A stretch of 8,727 bases of DNA. It comes from Leptospiraceae bacterium. GTDB lineage: Bacteria > Spirochaetota > Leptospiria > Turneriellales > Turneriellaceae. This document shows positions 6,945 to 8,727 of this stretch, piece by piece. The stretch is from assembly GCA_016788945.1 (NCBI GenBank), contig JAEUSA010000170.1, positions 1 to 8,727 on the forward strand, in the 5' to 3' direction. The notes beneath the pieces were generated by a model that did not search any database, was not told the DNA's origin, and saw only the letters and a list, made by a program, of their open reading frames with translations. A program made the translations under genes and the position numbers. Position 1 is the first letter of the stretch; every line of letters starts with the position of its first letter.

Positions 6945-8305
6945 GACTTACCTGTGGTGTTGTCCAAGAATCGCGCGACCGCGTCTTTGACCGCCGCCAG
7001 CGACGCCTTCAGGTCGACGGGAACATTCTTCAGTTTCGTTTGTGAGGATTCTTTGTGGTAAGCGACTTTGAAGTCGGCAAATTTGAGACCGTGCGCCGTC
7101 GAGATGACGGCGACAGAATCGTTGGCTTTAATAATTCCCTGTTGTTTGAGCTTCTGCAGTGCGGCAAGTGCCACGCCGGTGTGCGGATCAACTAAAAGTC
7201 CCGCGCGGTCGCCCAATGCCGCGGCGTCGGCAAGCTCGGCTTCTGAAGCCTGTTCCACAACACCGCCGAATTCTTTGAGCGTCGTGATGGCTTTTTTCAC
7301 CGATACCGGGTTGCCGATGCGTATTGCCGAAGCGGCGGTTTCTTGAGCGGTTATTGCTGTGAATTCGGCAAAGTTCTTTTTGTACGAAAGGTAGAGCGGG
7401 TTAGCCGCTTCGGCCTGGGCTACCGCAATGCGCGGCAGCGAATTTACCACACCCAATTCATAGAGCATCTTGAGGCCTGCACCGAGCGCCGACACATTGC
7501 CCAAATTTCCACCCGGTATAATAAACCAGTCGGGCAGGTTCCAGCCCAACTGCTGCGCGACTTCGATGCCGACGGTTTTTTGCCCTTCGATGCGCAGACT
7601 GTTCATCGAGTTGGCGAGATAGATATCTTTTTCAAGGGTCAGCTGCTGCACAATTTCCATACAGCCGTCGAAGTCGGTTTCGAGCGCCAACACCAGCGAG
7701 CCGTTGGCGATAGGCTGCATCAGCTGTGCGAGTGAAATCTTGTTCTTGGGTAGAAGAATAACGCTGAGTATACCGGCGTATGCTGCATACGCTGCCAGCG
7801 CAGCCGAAGTGTCGCCGGTCGACGCGCAGGCAATTGCGCGAATTGGCGCTCCCTTCTTTATCATGTGGTTTACCTGCGAAACGAGCACCGTCATACCGAG
7901 GTCTTTGAATGATCCGGTGTGGCTGTTACCGCAAAGTTTGACGTGAAGTTCGTCGTGCGCGAAAAGGCGCGAGAGTTCTTTGCCCGAGAAGAGTGGGGTC
8001 GCCCCTTCACCGAGCGTCACGACATCTTCGACGGGCAAATCGGGCAACACCCATTCGCGCTTGCCCCAGATTCCTGATTGATCCACCTTATTTTGCGATC
8101 GCCAGCGCTTCCCAAACAGATCGCGCCAGGCCTGTGCCGACGTTTTTTTGAGCGCAGCCATATCATGCCGCACTTCGAGCAAGTCGCCCGTTTCGGGGTC
8201 ACGGTAAATGATTTCGTCGAGAGAATACTGCTTTGTATTCTGCGGATTGATACTCTGGAACCAAGCTGGCACGAGCTCGACTCTGTTGCCGAAACATGCG
8301 GACAA
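6941..8305 (-). CDS. thrC: Threonine synthase, plant-type, TTG start
   Basis: A 454-residue PLP enzyme converting O-phosphohomoserine to threonine. The PLP lysine is K134 in HTGSFKDLG; CASTGDTSA (160-168), PGGNLGN (264-270, cofactor phosphate loop) and STAHG (402-406) follow. Similarity to higher-plant threonine synthase runs the full length, including the N-terminal YSLDEIIYR (27-35) and RHDMAALK (46-53), and later PIANG and DFDGC. Plant enzymes use part of this N-terminal region for allosteric activation by S-adenosylmethionine, so the same control is possible here (inference). The start is TTG at 8305: GAGGA (8313-8317, minus strand) lies seven bases upstream, whereas the in-frame GTG at 8272 lacks a good site. 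It is the first gene of a two-gene operon with the CGS-like enzyme. Confidence 0.93.
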   Translation of the reverse strand: MSACFGNRVELVPAWFQSINPQNTKQYSLDEIIYRDPETGDLLEVRHDMAALKKTSAQAWRDLFGKRWRSQNKVDQSGIWGKREWVLPDLPVEDVVTLGEGATPLFSGKELSRLFAHDELHVKLCGNSHTGSFKDLGMTVLVSQVNHMIKKGAPIRAIACASTGDTSAALAAYAAYAGILSVILLPKNKISLAQLMQPIANGSLVLALETDFDGCMEIVQQLTLEKDIYLANSMNSLRIEGQKTVGIEVAQQLGWNLPDWFIIPGGNLGNVSALGAGLKMLYELGVVNSLPRIAVAQAEAANPLYLSYKKNFAEFTAITAQETAASAIRIGNPVSVKKAITTLKEFGGVVEQASEAELADAAALGDRAGLLVDPHTGVALAALQKLKQQGIIKANDSVAVISTAHGLKFADFKVAYHKESSQTKLKNVPVDLKASLAAVKDAVARFLDNTTGKS

Positions 8306-8312
8306 CTATATA

Positions 8313-8317
8313 TCCTC
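8313..8317 (-). promoter_or_regulatory. Shine-Dalgarno site deciding the thrC TTG start
   Basis: Read on the minus strand, GAGGA is followed by seven bases (TATATAG) and then TTG. The motif and spacing are near ideal and are the reason for choosing the non-ATG start at 8305. Confidence 0.65.
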
Positions 8318-8328
8318 AGACTGCGTCA

Positions 8329-8353
8329 CAAAACCCACCTGCTGCGGGTTTTG
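8329..8353. repeat. Inverted repeat 1 (CAAAACCC / GGGTTTTG), thrC leader side
   Basis: Perfect eight-base arms, CAAAACCC (8329-8336) and GGGTTTTG (8346-8353), enclose a nine-base loop. In a thrC transcript the hairpin would sit just upstream of the Shine-Dalgarno site. No T-run follows on either strand, so it is not a standard intrinsic terminator. One arm can alternatively pair with the loop of the neighbouring repeat. Confidence 0.55.
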
Positions 8354-8360
8354 ACATGTT

Positions 8361-8387
8361 GCGCAGTTGCAAAACCGCGGACTGCGC
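8361..8387. repeat. Inverted repeat 2 (GCGCAGT / ACTGCGC)
   Basis: Perfect seven-base arms, GCGCAGT (8361-8367) and ACTGCGC (8381-8387), enclose a 13-base loop containing GCAAAACCGC. That loop is complementary, with one bulged base, to the GCGGGTTTTG of repeat 1, so a pseudoknot or a competing hairpin is possible in a transcript of either strand. Confidence 0.5.
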
Positions 8388-8407
8388 GTAACGCCTCCGT
8401 GCGTTGT

Positions 8408-8441
8408 AAGAGCGCACCCAAAGATTTTTGGACGCGCTCTT
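8408..8441. repeat. Inverted repeat 3, long stem (AAGAGCGC / GCGCTCTT)
   Basis: Perfect eight-base arms (8408-8415 and 8434-8441) are continued, after a two-by-two mismatch, by CCAAA/TTTGG, leaving a four-base GATT loop. This is the most stable fold visible in the gap. No T-tract follows on either strand, so an RNA structure or a protein-binding site is more likely than a terminator. Confidence 0.55.
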
Positions 8442-8484
8442 GGTAAATTAGCTTACATCCCTGCGCGATACGCCAGAGTGTACC

Positions 8485-8727
8485 GTGCAAAAAATCTGGA
8501 CGATCGGCTATGCCGTCACCGCCGCCGCGTTTCTATCAACGATTCCCTTCACGCCCTATGACGGCAGCTTTGCGGTCAAGGTGTTGCCGATTCTGCTGCT
8601 GCTTGGTCTTGCTCTGCGCTCGCCGGCCTTTACCGGTAAGTGGGGGCTTGTTGCCGCGGTGGTATTTTCCGGTTGCGGCGATGTGGTGCTCGATCTGCAG
8701 TTCAAGAACTCGTTTATTGCCGGGCTC
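8485..8727 (+). CDS. YhhN-family (lysoplasmalogenase-like) membrane protein, N-terminal part
   Basis: The first 81 codons are present and the gene continues past the window end. Starting at GTG 8485, the protein reads MQKIWTIGYAVTAAAFLSTI, a first membrane span, then KVLPILLLLGLAL (32-44) as a second, and WGLVAAVVFSGCGDVVLDL (53-71) as a third. The K-x-LP motif, the FSxxGDxxLD signature (G65, D66) and the following F-x-AGL match YhhN/TMEM86 proteins. Some members of that family hydrolyse the vinyl-ether bond of lysoplasmalogens; the bacterial role is largely unknown. An in-frame TAG at 8449 rules out a long upstream extension, and AGAG (8475-8478) six bases before the GTG is a modest ribosome-binding site. 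It diverges from thrC and is probably unrelated to it in function. Confidence 0.78.
   Translation, partial: MQKIWTIGYAVTAAAFLSTIPFTPYDGSFAVKVLPILLLLGLALRSPAFTGKWGLVAAVVFSGCGDVVLDLQFKNSFIAGL

Larger units (their letters stand above)
8306..8484. promoter_or_regulatory. Divergent intergenic region between thrC and the YhhN-like gene
   Basis: These 179 bases separate two divergent genes and should contain both promoters and the thrC leader. Three inverted repeats occur in succession (8329-8353, 8361-8387, 8408-8441; listed separately). A weaker one, GTAA-ATTAGC-TTAC at 8443-8456, may be an operator. A TTGACA at 8351-8356 on the plus strand matches the -35 consensus, but no acceptable -10 lies 15-19 bases beyond. 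I recognise no SAM riboswitch, T-box or tRNA-like element. Confidence 0.45.

Noticed and set aside
6567..7061. A 164-codon plus-strand open frame across the CGS/thrC junction
   Set aside because: It is antisense to two well-supported enzymes and its product is low-complexity and unrecognisable.
8351..8356. TTGACA as a plus-strand -35 box for the YhhN-like gene
   Set aside because: No acceptable -10 hexamer lies 15-19 bases downstream, and the bases form part of inverted repeat 1.
8316..8357. A 13-residue minus-strand ORF (MSKPAAGGFCDAV) whose stop overlaps the thrC Shine-Dalgarno site
   Set aside because: The position is suggestive of a leader peptide, but there is no ribosome-binding site before its ATG and it holds no Thr or Met codons beyond the start. 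A 13-codon frame arises easily by chance.
8078..8561. Plus-strand open frames spanning the thrC 5' end and the intergenic gap
   Set aside because: They overlap the plant-like N-terminus of ThrC in antisense, and the true downstream gene (YhhN-like) is in a different frame starting at 8485.
1..8727. Insertion sequences, CRISPR arrays, tRNA or rRNA genes, defence or toxin-antitoxin modules
   Set aside because: None was seen. Gene content is metabolic and signalling with tight packing, and no long direct repeats or transposase motifs were found by eye.

Overview
The window looks like chromosomal DNA of a moderately GC-rich free-living bacterium. The best guess is a Leptospiraceae spirochaete resembling Turneriella. 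That guess rests on four recalled resemblances: a soluble class III cyclase with a DUF5939-type N-terminal half, a lipoprotein with a permissive lipobox, a GldC-like protein outside Bacteroidetes, and plant-like threonine and methionine enzymes. No 16S, tRNA or other direct marker is present, so the assignment is inference. There is no mobile element, CRISPR array or RNA gene that I can support.

Layout. (1) 1-1462, minus strand: a two-domain PPK2-family polyphosphate:AMP phosphotransferase, lacking only its last few residues at the window edge. (2) An 82-base divergent gap at 1463-1544. (3) 1545-5719, plus strand: four closely spaced genes, probably one operon: a DUF5939/class III nucleotide cyclase, a small lysine-tailed lipoprotein, a GldC-like cytosolic protein and a TRAP transporter large permease (DctM). 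The last two overlap by ATGA. (4) A 13-base convergent junction carrying a small hairpin. (5) 5733-8305, minus strand: threonine synthase followed by a cystathionine gamma-synthase-like enzyme, also overlapping by ATGA. (6) A 179-base divergent gap with three successive inverted repeats, two of which can pair in competing ways. (7) 8485-8727, plus strand: the beginning of a YhhN-family membrane protein, cut by the window end.

How the genes may work together. The PPK2 enzyme and the cyclase diverge from a short shared control region and both touch the adenylate pool (AMP to ADP; ATP to cAMP), but a functional link is only suggested. The thrC/CGS pair is the clearest biology. Both proteins resemble the plant enzymes that compete for O-phosphohomoserine, and co-translation would place the two arms of that branch point under one control. 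The GldC-DctM overlap is the least explained arrangement: a protein named for Bacteroidetes gliding is translationally coupled to a TRAP permease that has no DctP or DctQ beside it.
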